Source: Phragmites australis
Taxonomy: Eukaryota > Streptophyta > Magnoliopsida > Poales > Poaceae
NCBI RefSeq assembly: GCF_958298935.1
Contig: NC_084943.1
Location: 20,329,001-20,393,000 of the forward strand
Length of the DNA: 64,000 bases
Direction of reading: 5' to 3'
Program-made: the position numbers and the translations under genes
Notes under the pieces: generated by a model
Database searches by the model: none
Told to the model about the DNA's origin: nothing
What the model saw: the letters and a program-made list of their open reading frames with translations, nothing else
Shown: positions 10,020 to 22,001 of the stretch, piece by piece
Layout of the letters: every line of letters begins with the position of its first letter
Numbering within the stretch: position 1 is the first letter of the stretch

Positions 10020-11029
10020 TATAATACAGTGCTTACTTGTGTAGACTTGACATATGTTTCTTGTGCAAGAAGATTACAAGAACTCTTCGACGTAGAAGTA
10101 GACAGACCTCTGGTTAATCACAGTTGTTAAGCTTTAAAAACACAGGTTTTGAACTTGTCAAATGACAAAAGCATCTCATCGCATTGATCTTGGTGCACCA
10201 GGCAGAAGAGGCCAGTCAGTGCTTGCAAGTTGCAACAGCCTAGTTGCCATCACCAGACGTCCACCTACAAATCATCCAATCCGATGCGTAGAATCTCCCG
10301 GTCTACGCGTCCGTACGACTTCGGTATGATAAGAAATTAGTTAAGGATGAGCTGTGTCTATGCTATTTTGAAAAGGATACAATATGATTTGTGAGTTTGT
10401 ATTATAATGCATGTTCAGACAGGCTTCTTGTGCAAGAGTGCAAGGGTTGTTCTTGTTCGTTCTAGAAGTTGACAGACCTCTGGATAATTTTAATTTATTA
10501 ACCCTATGAAGTTGCTTGTAAAAAAAATAAAAACAGGCTTCAACAAAGTTAGACTCGTTCATTTTTTTAGAAAAGAAAATGTCTTTATTCCGGCTCTGAT
10601 AAGATATGTACTCAAACTTACAAAGTTAGACTAGTGCATAGAATGCTTTTAAGCTTCAACATTATCTCAGGTCCGTAGAATCTCAGTTAGCTTGGTGTTT
10701 TTTTAAGAACTACAGTGGAGGAAATCCCACTGTTGTAATTTTATTAATAAACTGTAAAAGGCAGGAACCAAAGCACTGTATAAAGCCTGGCACGCTGGGT
10801 GCTCAAGAACAAGAAGCAAAAACTAAATTTGGTGTTATCAGACTAATTCTGCAGTTTCTGCCTCTAATATTAAAAACCTGTATATTTCCATGCACACGAA
10901 GAAGAGGTCAGTGCAGCTTGCAACGGCCTAGTTGCCATCAAATTCAGAACGGTGATATGAGCCTTAATTTCAGGGTAGAACAGGTCGAATGGAGCCGTTA
11001 AGTATCCTAGGCTTTTAGATAAGATCTCA
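10020..11029. repeat. Imperfect internal duplication in intergenic DNA
   Basis: Two related blocks occur. The first has TTCTTGTGCAAGAAG at about 10055, GTAGACAGACCTCTGG at 10098 and CAGCCTAGTTGCCATCA at 10230. The second has CTTCTTGTGCAAGAGTG at 10425, GTTGACAGACCTCTGG at 10468 and CGGCCTAGTTGCCATCA at 10924. Order is kept, so this looks like an old tandem duplication about 0.4-0.7 kb long with insertions (poly-A/T retroposon-like tracts near 10565 and 10700). No gene is apparent. Confidence 0.5.
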
Positions 11030-12355
11030 TGTTGAAAATTTTTACAAACTAAATGCAACGGATCATCAATATATGGACAATCCGTAAGTTTTTTCGGAAT
11101 CTTCGCATATTTATGGAGGTTCCGCAGAAATCTACGGATACTCCAAAATTTTCAAGAAAAAACAAACTGATGCATATGCAACTCAACGTGGATCAAATCT
11201 ACCTAGCACTTGTGGATGTATTCCAACCTATTTCACTAAGTACATGTAGCTCAAACCTCACAAGAAAGTAGATCAGGTCGAACCCTAAAATTCAACAGGT
11301 ACAAGAGTATGCAAGAAGTAGATTGGGTTGAAATCACAAGAAGATCGGGTCAAAATCACAAGATGTTGACAATAGAGACACAAAGATTTGTTCACTGAAG
11401 TTCAACCACTCCCCAAAGAGGTGCATATGTCTCTGTTGAGGAGCCCACAAAGAGTCGGATCTCTTTCAACTCTTTCCTCACCCAAGCTACCATAAAGATC
11501 AAGCTACGGTTACTTACTCAAATCATAAGGGTAATACAAATATCCCGTGGCTCACGACAAGATTGGGAGCTCGACGGTCGGCGTCTGGCCGTCTAGGTGG
11601 ACGAACCACCAAGAGTAACAAACACGAAAACCATCAACTTGATAAAGAAAACAAGTGCTCAAATGATGGATTTGAATTTCACTAGCACTATTCCTTGCTC
11701 TCACTCCAAATTTCACCTTGAATCACAAGGGGAAGAGAGAGAGCTTTGAATGTTTGAGAGCTGCATTGTCTCAGGTTAGGTCGTGATGAATGAGCTACAC
11801 CCTTGGAGGAGAGAGAGTGTGGGTATAAATACTCCACACATAAAACTAGCCGTTACACCCGTTGAATTGCAGACACTTCACAAAGGTGCGGACACTCCGC
11901 AAAAGTGCGGACTCTCTGCACATCCCAATTAACCCCAATTCTGTTCAAGTGTGGACTATCCGTAAAAATGCGGACCCTCTGCACTTGCACATCTCTACAA
12001 GGTTAGGGCTAACCTAGGTGCACATCTCTAAAAGGTTAGGACTAACCTAGGTGCATGTGTTGTGTTGATATGTCTCTCATAGGTATATTAGATCTTTTGA
12101 GTATTGTTTCTATGCAAACAAGTAAATTTTGTATCCCCTTAATAGAATGATATCCTAAACTCAATTTCAAAAGACAAAATGAATTTAAAACTATAAGATC
12201 CATATGCCGCTTTAATTTTTCCTTTTTAGGGATCACTATTTGTCAAATTCTAACATGTTTGAATTAAACCTGTCCATACTTCATAAATCTCATTAGTTCT
12301 TTAATTATTTTGTCATTACCACCAAACCCACCAAGGGGGCTTAGAAGCACTTTCA
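11030..12355 (-). repeat. 3' LTR of the minus-strand Sirevirus
   Basis: On the minus strand it begins TGAAAGTGC at 12355, directly after a purine stretch (AAAAAGGAGAGAT), and ends near TTTTCA/TTTCAACA at about 11030-11034. It has several copies of an imperfect palindrome of the form GCGGA-N-TCCGC, for example near 11085, 11117, 11880-11915 and 11945-11970. A TATA-like motif (minus strand GTATTTATACCC, near 11830) and a downstream T-rich zone fit U3-R-U5 structure. The lower boundary is uncertain because no matching 5' LTR exists for comparison. Confidence 0.6.
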
Positions 12356-12988
12356 ATCTCTCCTTTTTAGTGATTGATGACAACCCAATTAAAGCTTACA
12401 AAAGATGTATATAGTTAAAACTTTTGAATCCTTATGATATAAAGAACTCCCCCCTAAATATGTGCATTTGAATATACTTCAAAAAATTTGGCCTTAAATG
12501 CTAATTGCACATTTTGAGGATAATGTGGAGACTCCCCATATATCATAGCATCTGTGGGGTGCAACAACAGTAGGTGTGAATGATAAAAAATAACCATGAT
12601 GCGCATAACATGATATGCACAACAATAACCTGAATTTTTATCCAACTGTGGATCCTCCGCAAAATATGCAGACACTTCGCATTTTTCGAAGAAATGTGGA
12701 CACTCCAGACATTTTTGCGGACTCTCCACTACTAACAGAATCTAAAATAAAACACACATCACAACACAAAAACAAATGAATACACACTAGCATAATAAAA
12801 CTTAGTTCCAACATAAAGTTTAGCAGTTTCAACATACCACAAACACACAAGTTCTCATGCCCACCACCACACACACGAAAGATGGAGTTATTACAAGACG
12901 AATACACGAATAGATAAGCTTTCACCCCCCCCCCCCTTGGCATCAAGCGCAAAAAAAGAAGAAAATGAAAGATTTTGATGAAAAGTGT

Positions 12989-14352
12989 CTACTCGTCATT
13001 GTCCTTGTCCTCATCATTGTCATCATCATCTTGATACTCACCTCCTTGTTCGCTTTCTTCTTCTTCTTCAATCTCACCATGGGTAGAGCGAGCACGACGA
13101 GAGCGGGCAACTAGAGGAGGAGCCCCTTCTTCTTCACGATTCGCTGCCTCCCACTTGGCAAACAGATCACCAAAATCGGGCACTTCTTGATGGGGAGAAG
13201 TAGGAAGATCTAGATGCCCCTTGATCTCCTTTACGTCTTGTCTTAACTCATTAGCCTTTGTGGTGTTGTAGCGACACATTGAGAAGATTGATCGAAGCAT
13301 ATTCTTGATGTATTTGTCACGACCATGAGAGCCACCACCATGAGAATATGAAGAGGAAGGTGCACGAGATGAACTTTCACCACAGGATGGCCTAGAGGAT
13401 GCCTTCTTCTTGACACGATAGGACTCATGAATGCAATCTTTAGGAAAAGTGATCTTGGTGACCTTCTCAACGATGAACATGATGCAAGGAGGATAAGGAA
13501 AGCTTTTTCTTGCATCATCCATGGCGTCACAAAGCTTAACTCAAATGAAATCACCAATGCTAAAAGGTCTTCGACCAGGTGCCATCCTAAGGAGAATGTT
13601 CCTTGACATGCCATAAAGCTTAATCATATCTCCTTCTTTGGGTTGATGGTTTGGCGAAAAAGAAGATTGAGATAATGATAATATGGCTTCAAACCATGAG
13701 TAGAACCATCAGCCATTCGAGGATCCTCATATATCTCACCCACGTCATACTCCTTGATCTTCTTCTCAACAAGTATGGTACCATGTTCATTATCTTTTAA
13801 TCCAGGAGCAAGAAGATGAGAGAAGGTAATGTAGTCAATGAAATAATGAATTCCAAGAGTGGTCCAATGAATCTCATTCTTGTGGATATGGAAAAAGAAC
13901 GAGGCATGAAATTGAGCAATGATCTGTTCATTCCAATCATACTTGAAACCCATGATATCTCTTATCCTTTTTTTCGTACAAGCATCGATATCTTCATCAA
14001 AGATGGGATCATCAGCATCTTCCATGTACTTCCAATCGATGTACTGCATAGGAACAATAGGCTTGATCTTGCTTCAATGGATGATGGAAAGATAGAAATC
14101 AATGTGGAATTGACACCAAAACTGTCCATCCAAGGACTCATCTCTTGGCCACAAGTATGAGTCATTTTTTCTTTCCTTCTTGACCACTAGCCATTGATTC
14201 TTGTAGCTTTTCGGTAAGCGAGGATCATATGGTTGATTGACATGTGGAGAGTGCATCTTGGAAAACTCATTGTATGACACTTGATCTCTTCCAAAGGTAA
14301 TATCAATGTGTGGAGTATGTAGACAAAATCTTGGATCAATCCACTTTCCCAA
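12989..14352 (-). pseudogene. Extra (env-position) ORF of the Sirevirus, degenerate; putative plant transposon protein
   Basis: Minus-strand frames line up into one decayed protein of roughly 440 residues: 14352-14074, 14049-13624, a short stretch to about 13523, then 13522-12989. Recognisable blocks are DIMGFKYDWNEQIIAQFHAS, GLKPYYHYLNLLFRQT, MAPGRRPFSIGDFI and PPCIMFIVEKVTKITFPKD, followed by a serine/glycine-rich linker and a very acidic C-terminus. From memory this is the family annotated in grasses as putative plant transposon protein; its biochemical role is not known to me. It lies 1.2 kb downstream of the RNase H end in the same orientation, where env-like genes of this lineage sit. 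Stops and frame changes near 14060 and 13530-13620 make it a pseudogene. Confidence 0.6.
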
Positions 14353-14749
14353 ACGTTCCTCATCTCTTTCTCCTGGGTCTTGTGACCTCTAGCTCTTTTA
14401 GCAGCAGCAGCAACAAAAACAACAACAACAACATTTAGAGGCTCTTCAATGTGAATACCCTGTCTGCCACTTCTTGCACCTCGCTTGACCGCTTGCTTTC
14501 TTGTGGCAATCTTAACATGACCACCACTTGCCCTAGTTGTGCAAGAACCACTGCCTTCTCCTAACTATTCTCCTGTCCCAAAAGTAACATCAGCTTGATA
14601 TGGCTCATCAAAGGGAATAGGTCCATAACTTTGAGCTTGAGGGTCATGGTTGCGTTTGGTACATGCTTGAATTGTCGAGTTCCTCGGGTCTGGATGTTCC
14701 ATCACAACTGAAAGATAGTGGGGGCCCATAAGCTATGGAAGAGATTGGA

Positions 14750-15185
14750 ATAAGATTCAAGTAGGACATCACGGCTTAGATTTTGTTCCACAAACTGCGA
14801 AGTCTCCGCAAAAAAATGTGCGGATCCTCCTCAAATATGCAGACTTTCCGCGGATCACATATCAAACCCTTAATTGTGATTTTGAAATACCGAGGGATGC
14901 AAATGCCGCCAGGGATATGATATCATAGACACCTAAGAAGGATATCTACCAAAAGAATACCGTTTTAGGGTATCCTATGAAGAGATCGTGCAAAAACTTG
15001 ATTTGTACCTTGAGAGAGAGAGAGAGGAGAGATGAACTTGAGGTCGATCTAGAGAACTTCATGTAGAATCTGCACTAGGAGAGTTGATCTTTATGTAGAT
15101 GCGGAGCCTCCGAAGATTGGGCTTTCAAATCACCGGAGAAAGAGATTTGGAGGGGAAACTCAGGGAAGAGAGAGAGAGTGAGAGT

Positions 15186-15216
<31 letters not shown>

Positions 15217-15360
15217 GCGTCGGTGGTGAAGATAGAATGACTGCTGGAGAGAGGGGGGGTTTAACCTGGCGGGTAGGTTAAAAAGAGGTGAAAATTCTCA
15301 AACTGCAGAGTCTCTGCATAATTATGCGGACTCTCCGCACTTGGATCAACATGAGGTAAA
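14750..15360 (-). repeat. Palindrome-bearing, GA-rich internal region of the Sirevirus
   Basis: Between RNase H and the extra ORF the same GCGGA/TCCGC imperfect palindromes seen in the LTR appear again (near 14800-14855 and 15300-15345). A GA/GTGA microsatellite (about 15167-15214) lies between them. Palindromes of this kind are usually described inside Sirevirus LTRs; here they lie in the internal region. Confidence 0.55.
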
Positions 15361-15593
15361 AGATAGATTTGAGATAGATTACGAGGAGGATTTGAGTGAG
15401 ATGTGTTTTGATGGACATGAGAGATCATGTTACTTGTGATTAGCCAGCAATCAACCAATCAGAACTATAATCACAAGTGACATGACGTGATCAAAGATCC
15501 AAATTTTAAAAGAACACAACTCTAAAGCTACCTTTTCAGAAACTCCTGTCTATAAACGCTAGAAATTTACAACAATCAATTGTATGCAATAAG

Positions 15594-17005
15594 TCAGGTC
15601 ATGTTGCAAGAATCTAGGATATTTAGCTTATTTCTCAACTCCCAGAAATTTTGCTCGTCTAGTGGCTTGGTGAGGATATCGGATAGTTGTTTTTCTGTTC
15701 TCACAAGGTGAATATCAATATCCCTTTTGGTTGAGTGGTCTCTCAATAAATGGTGTCGGATGTCTATATGTTTGGTTTTTGAGTGTTGCACAGGATTGTT
15801 AGCTATTTATATGGCACTCTCATTATCACACAAATGTGGAACTTTGGTCATATTATAGCTATAGTCTCTCAAGGTTTGCCTCATCCAAAGTAGTTAAGCA
15901 CAACAAGTACCCGCTGCAATATACTCGACCTCGACAGTGGATAGGGTCACGAAATTTTGTTTCTTTAAGGACCAATAGACCAAGGACCTACCCAAGAATT
16001 GGCAAGTCCCCGAGGTACTCTTTCTATCCACTTTGCACTCAGCATAATCGGAATCTGAATAGCCGATAAGTTCAAACAAAGGTAAAACCTTTAGGATACC
16101 ATAAACCAAGGTAAGGGGTATGAACCAAATATCTAAGAATTATTTTAACAACTATTAAATAACACTCTTTTAGAGCGGCTTGAAATCTTGCACACATGCA
16201 CACACTAAGAATTGTATCGGGTCTAGATGCACAAGGCAAAGTAAAGATTCAATCATGGAGCAATATATCTTTTGATCCACGGCCTTGCCTTCTTCATTGA
16301 GATCGAGATGTCCATTTCCTTGCATGAGAGTTTTGATTGGTTTGACATTCTCCATATCAAATTTCTTGAGTATATCCTTGATTTACTTAGTTTAACATAT
16401 GAATGTTCCTTTCTTGAGTTGTTTGATTTAAAATCCTATGAAGAACTTCAACTCCCTCATCATTGACATCTCAAACCTCTTCGTCATAATCATACTAAAC
16501 TCTTCACAAAATATTTTATTAGTAGAACTAAATATAATATCATCGACATATATTCGATAAATAAATAAATTATTATTAATATTTTTAGTGAAGAGAGTAG
16601 AATCGGCTTTGCCTATTTCAAACCCTTTTTGATGAGAAAATCCCTAAGACATTCATACAATGCTCTAGGTGCTTGTTTAAGCCCATAGAGCACCTTATGA
16701 AGTTTGTATACATGATTAGGATACTTGAGATATTCAAATCTGGGTGGTTGCTCCACATACACAAATTCAGAGATTGATCCATTTAGAAAAGCGCTCTTCA
16801 CATCCAGTTAGTGTAGCTTGAAATCATGGTGAGTAACATAGTCAAGTAATATACGAATTGACTCAAGCCTACGTACGAGAGCATACATCTCACCAAAGTC
16901 TAAACCTTCGATTTGTGTGAAGCCTTGAGCAACCAACCATGCCAAGTGTCCGTGCATTATAACAAAAACATAAATATTAGATATGTTAACATCAATCACA
17001 AACAC
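15594..17005 (-). pseudogene. Sirevirus pol remnant: reverse transcriptase to RNase H
   Basis: Minus-strand fragments in collinear order and in several frames: LVAQGFTQIEGLDFGE (near 16900), KSAFLNGSISEFVYVEQPP and YGLKQAPRALYE (16801-16613), TLMQGNGHLDLNEEGK (near 16300), SDSDYAECKVDRKSTSGTC with VEVEYIAAGTC (16109-15894), and QHSKTKHIDIRHHLLRDHST with QLSDILTKPLDEQNFWELRN (15791-15594). These are the standard blocks of copia reverse transcriptase/RNase H. Multiple stops and frameshifts show long decay. Confidence 0.85.
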
Positions 17006-18271
17006 AAGGTATGAATATATAGATGTGCTATGAGAGTATCGCTAAATGAATACGTTGGGAGCGATACTGTAGTTTGATTTCAAATGGAATACAAAAAGAG
17101 TAGTAGGTTATCCGCTAATTTTTCTCATAATTTCTTTATTGATTATCATTAGTAAAATAGATTCTGTATCCGTAACCAATAATGAGACGGGAAGGCTAAA
17201 GGATGAGGGTGGATGGCAAAAAATGAGCAAAATATTTGAAGTTTAGAGGTTTTTATTATATGAAGGAGGGGAAAAAAGAGGTGATATAAAAATAAATTTG
17301 TATTTTATATAGTAGAGATTGTGTATGCATTTTGGTACTCTTTCGGGTTTTTCGCCGGAGTGAGTTCACCTGTACGGGAAGACGAACTGTTTTTTTTTTT
17401 CGTTTTGAGACGAAAGGTCCACCAGTTCGCCTCTAGGCCCATATGTTTTAAACATGGGCCAAGCCAGCCTCACTCGGTTACTTTTTCTTTTCTTTCCTGA
17501 CCTTATTTTGTTGGCCTTCCGCGTGCGGTAGAGCACACAGGAAAAATTCGTGGTATTCTTATTCTTCCAGGTCCCTATCAAATAGAGCGTTTCTTCTTTA
17601 GGGCCTATTTGGAATGCAGGAATACTGGAGGAATTTGTGGTAATAGTCCACCATCGGAAGAGGCAGGAAATCAAGACAAATCCTGCATGTCCAATGAGTA
17701 TTCTAGCGACCTAGCCAGATGGTCTCGAATTATTTGAAAGAAATCCTAGATTGTCTCAAGTGAGCACAGACGACGAGATATATGGCAGATCAGATTTGGT
17801 ACAAGGACATACATTCTGGGGGCAGGATCTGTACCGTGCATCGACCAAAGGTGGTTCATGCACAACGGGATGCATAGTGTACATGGAGGTAACGACATGT
17901 AGACAGTTGCACGGTCAGTTAGTCTCCTCTCCTGACCAATCTGGCCGGCCAAAATCCTCTGCTCAAACTGCCATTTAAGCTACCTAAAGCGATCTTGTGT
18001 TCAGCATGGAATATATATATCTATGCCGTGACCTTGACCTGATGCAAGTGTTTGAATTTGAACCTCAATTTGTACCCATTTGGCGTGTATCCAGAGCTCG
18101 TGTCGTGTTGCTGACCGATCACTGCACGTCTGCACATGGCACTTGTTGCCTCTCTAGCCTCTACTGAACTCTTCACATGCTCATGCATGATGGGTTCAGA
18201 TTAACAAGTGCAAAAGGCAGATTAACATGTGCTCATGCTCTCACGTTCATGCATCTACCATGGTTAGTATA
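17006..18271. other. Intergenic sequence, no gene recognised
   Basis: No open frame with recognisable content is present. A stretch near 17600 (GGGCCTATTTGGAATGCAGG) resembles one end of a grass MITE, but I could not find a matching opposite end with a target duplication, so no element is called. Confidence 0.45.
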
Positions 18272-18332
18272 TAGTATCCTAAATATAAGTTCATTTATAT
18301 TTTTCATAAGTCAAACTTTTTTAACTTTGACC

Positions 18333-19635
18333 ATCAATAACCAGTGGTGGACCTAGCTAAAAATTTTAGATGAGACGAACTCGAGCGACAAACTAAATCA
18401 AAAGTAAAAAATACACCATATACACACCGCATTCGCATATTGCAATCACACAAATTAGAGTGTAAAGGGTAAATAAACACATAGAAGAAGATTTCAGATG
18501 ATACCACTAATATAAAAAACAAATAACAGTTCTTGCACCAATACCATATAATTCAAAATACACCAAAAGATAATGGATCAATCAACCTGTCAATTTAATA
18601 AAGATCATTTAGTTTGTGATAATGAAGTGATTATATTCCTTAAAAATTGGTAAAAATTATGAGAATATACATACCACTAGTAAAACACTAAGCACGTCTA
18701 GATCCTTTAGATTAGATTTTCTTGGCAAGTCTATTTTTTGGTTTTCATGACTTGAAACCTCTTCTTAATTTTATCACAATCAAGTCCTTTAAAAATTCCT
18801 TTCACAATGTAGCACAACATCAAGTAATTAAGCCAATCATCGGATATCTTATTGCGCAAATCTATCTTGATTAAGTGCATAGTCGAGAATGCTCTTTCAA
18901 CTGATGCCGTTGTCACTGGTAGGATCAATGCTAACTTAATGAGGCGATAGACCAATGGAAATATGCTTTTCAGTTTCAATCATCTTCACAGCCAAACTTC
19001 TAAAATCATGACAAGTAGTGAAATTATCAATTCTTCTCACATGTATAATGAAGGTCTCAAGTTGATCTTTTATAAGAGAATGATCAATAATTGTGAAATC
19101 TTCGTCATAGATCTCTGTTAGTCGATCAATCTTATCAAGATCAAACTTAGAGAAGGAATTTCTTGGATCAAGACAAGAAAAGCAAACAAGCAACTTCGAT
19201 GATACCTCGTTGAAGCGATCATCCATTTCTGTGATAATAGTCAAGTGCAATAAAGAATGTATCAACACGGTAATGATACTCTTGAGTGATCAAGTTCCCA
19301 TCATGCCTTGATAGACCCTATCTTGGTATTGTCTCATCCATATTTGGTATTAAAATATGTTTTGCAACATAAAATGATTTGACTTCTTCCAATAACGGCT
19401 CACGGCCCACGGCTCACCAAAGTTGTACCCCTTCGGTCCTTCGTTTCTTTCCTCTCCAGCAGCATCAATAGAGCAACGCCTTTCTTCTCCACCTCCGACT
19501 GGCTGGACACAGCCATGTAGGGCAAGGGTGTAGGGCTGCAGGCTCTACGGAGAAGGGGGTAGGGTACCACTGCCTGCCGGTAGCTAGGGCGGCCACCCCA
19601 CCTCACTTATAGGGAGGGTCCGCCCCTATCAATGA
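18333..19635 (-). mobile_element. hAT element with 8-bp target duplication
   Basis: The element (18341-19627) is flanked by ATCAATAA (18333-18340) and ATCAATGA (19628-19635), an 8-bp target duplication with one change, as expected for hAT. The ends are short imperfect inverted repeats (AGTGGTGGACC at the left, complement of AGGGGCGGACC at the right). Inside is a remnant transposase on the minus strand. The element is internally deleted. Confidence 0.75.
18731..19268 (-). pseudogene. hAT transposase C-terminal remnant (TTF-type/ZMYM1-like)
   Basis: Two overlapping minus-strand frames (19268-18936 and 18979-18731) give a collinear protein end: MDDRFNEVSSKLLVCFSCLD, then KLALILPVTTASVERAFSTM and WLNYLMLCYIVKGIF. 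The ASVERAFS block is the signature of the hAT C-terminal dimerisation domain. A frameshift near 18960-18980 separates the two parts, and the N-terminal catalytic region is missing. Confidence 0.85.
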
Positions 19636-20402
19636 CAAGAAAATCAAATAGAATGATAACATAAGGCTGATGTTACTAAATTCATCGTGAAAAATACTAT
19701 ATATATATATATACTATTTCTATTTAAAATAATATATATTTATAAATATTATTAGTCAAAGTGTTATGTTAGAGACCGTGTTGATATCCTAAATGGACCT
19801 ATATTTAGAATCAAAAGAGTACATGCACATATATAGTTTGTACGCTAATCAATTTTGAAAATATAATGCTCATGAACTATCTTTCGGCTGCATGTTGGCA
19901 CAGGGATCCACTGCAGATCAATGTGTGTACTTAACTGTCACAGCACGGGACATGTGTGATAGGGACACGCGTTAGGCCATGGGTGGACCCAACATAAAGC
20001 GAGAGAGGACATAAGATCGGCTCAAATTCTTATTTTCCAGTGGACTCCAATAGCCTTAGCTCTTATTTCGTGAAATAGTAAATGCCTAATCACTGTTACG
20101 CCCCCATTTATCTTTTGGGTTGGGTCTGCCCCTATGTCGGTGGTGCTCTTGACCGGTCAAATTATGACACACATGTGCGTATGGGCCCAGATCCCTGTGC
20201 TGTTTGTTTACTAATCTGCTGGTTCCTGCGCTTGAAATTTAGTGGCAGGTGGTTTAATCTGAGCTAAACCTAGGCTTAAGTATCTGACAAACACATGGCA
20301 GACAGATCGAGCATTGGATCATCTCACCATCCCCATATATAATTGGCATCTCTTGTTTGTTTGCAGCTTGAAGTACATACATGTCTAATAATTAGATAGA
20401 TA

Positions 20403-21178
20403 GTGTTCGGTTCGCTAATTTGTAACGGTATTTGATTACATGATTAACTGATTATGGTTGTTTCTATTTGGTTGGAGCGGAGTGCAATCAGATACCATGG
20501 AATCGCTTACCAGTTCAGATTTGTTACACCTCTATTTGGATGGTAACTAGAACACAAAGCCATGCTCGTCCCTGACGCTATGCTTGGCTGGTAGGTGTGG
20601 CCAGAGAGCACTCGAATCTGTCCGGTAGGGCGGTGGGTTTACAAGCCGGTGTGGCTCCATGTGCAATGGGTGAGCTCGCGGATCTGGTGGCAAGCACGGC
20701 CGGTCCGAGTCCAAGCAGCCGGCAGTCGGCGAGCACATGACCATGACCATAATATTGTGTATATGCAATTAGCACATTATCCGGTGAATGAAGCACAACC
20801 ATGATATTCCCTTATGTCATAAATATTTGCCGTTTTGATTAAGATTCGATTAAACTTTGAAAACTTTGACTATTAATATTTTTCAAAATATTTAGTTTGA
20901 AAACATAAAAATCACACGTGTAGATTTGTTCTAAAACATACTTTCATAATATTATATTTTTATTAGATATTATAACCATATTCTAATAGAAACTAATAAT
21001 CAAAGTTACATAGGAAAGACAATAAAAAAACAAAAACGACAAGGTATTTAATCTGAGGGAGTATTTGATACCATTACCGAGTGGTACCAAACAAATCAAG
21101 TAATCAGCCATTCCATCCCCATTTCCCCTGTAAACCAATCCCCTTTACGTTTATGTTACCCATCCATGAACCAAACAC
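20403..21178. mobile_element. Non-coding MITE-like element with TGTTTGGTTC ends, interrupted
   Basis: The left end GTGTTCGGTTCGCTAATTTGTAACGGT and the reverse complement of the right end (GTGTTTGGTTCATGGATGGGTAACAT) are imperfect inverted repeats. The interior matches continue for about 100 bp (GATTACATGATTAACTGATT at the left, its relative AATGGCTGATTACTTGATTT in complement at the right). A Stowaway element sits inside. I could not find a clean target duplication, so the superfamily is left open. Confidence 0.5.
20807..21061. mobile_element. Stowaway MITE, 255 bp, nested
   Basis: The ends are inverted repeats of the CTCCCTCYGTCC class (left TTCCCTTATGTCATAAATAT, right complement CTCCCTCAGATTAAATACC), flanked by TA (20805-20806 and 21062-21063). 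The interior is AT-rich and contains the TTTGACTATTAAT/AATAATCAAAGTTA inverted words usual for these elements. Confidence 0.8.
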
Positions 21179-22001
21179 TATCTTAGTGTTACATCCTTCC
21201 CCATATAGATTTGCTTTGGAGTTTGTAGTCACATTTTTTTAACGCATGCGAGCTCTCATTCTTTCACAGAGATCTAGCTTTTGCAATGCAAGCACATTAT
21301 ATTGATCATGGTTTTTATCATTTATAGCTATAAGACTAATATAATATGAAAATATTTTGAAATATGAATCTAGTTGTGTAATTTTTTACACTATACTTAT
21401 AATATAGCTAACTGTTGATCAAAATATACAAAGATTGATTTTTTTTTCAAAATAAAACACAGATTGATTTTTTTTTCAAAATAAAACACTTCTTATATTT
21501 TTGGACGGATGAAGTATTACTGTATACTTTCTTGTAACTATTATCCATATACAGTTGATTATAATAGCCATGGTTATTATGTTTTATTGTAATTGTTATC
21601 GATGATATATAGTTGATTGAAACCGCTGCTTGTGCATGCCTTGTCTTGTGTGGCAGGTGATGTCTTGTGTGCCTACTGCCTAGCGCACTAGGAGGCACGC
21701 ATGTGGGCTTGTGTGTTGGACCCTTTGGTGCACATGATGCTGGCGCCTTACTTTGTTATGCACCAGTACAAAAACACTTATCAATATCGATTCCAAACAG
21801 GTATTACTATCGATTGAATGATAACGCCAGTTTGAGAACCAACAAAATGCACTTATCAATGTCGGAACTGACAGTGAACCAAAAGCGATGCAAAAGCTGC
21901 TTTACTACTGTTTTTTGAACCGATAGAGTCACTATCGACTCTAAAATCAACAGTGATAGTAAGTATCATTATCTATTTATATCTTGAACCGATAATAATA
22001 A

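Larger units (their letters stand above)
11030..17005 (-). mobile_element. Decayed Sirevirus-type copia retrotransposon, 5' truncated
   Basis: On the minus strand, from high to low coordinate: reverse transcriptase and RNase H remnants (17005-15594), an extra degenerate ORF (14352-12989), a purine-rich zone (12 C on the plus strand at 12925-12936), then a long LTR (12355-11030). Gag, protease, integrase and the 5' LTR are missing beyond about 17000. The large extra space with an ORF between pol and the 3' LTR and the palindrome-rich LTR are hallmarks of the Sirevirus (Maximus/SIRE) lineage. Confidence 0.75.
18272..19821. mobile_element. Stowaway/Mariner-like MITE split by a hAT insertion
   Basis: The left part (18272-18332) has AGTATCCTAAATATAAG followed by GTCAAACTTTTTTAACTTTG. 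The right part (about 19636-19821) reads on the reverse strand as ATTCTAAATATAGGTCCATT with a matching CACTTTGACTAATAAT. The two halves are the inverted ends of one small non-coding element, separated by the 1.29-kb hAT element. Outer boundaries are approximate. Confidence 0.55.

Noticed and set aside
12925..12936. Poly-C tract as a sequencing artefact or G-quadruplex site
   Set aside because: On the minus strand it lies in the purine-rich zone before a Sirevirus LTR where G-runs are expected. A single G-run does not make a quadruplex.
17580..17700. MITE beginning GGGCCTATTTGGAATGC
   Set aside because: Only one end is recognisable; no matching inverted end or target duplication was found.
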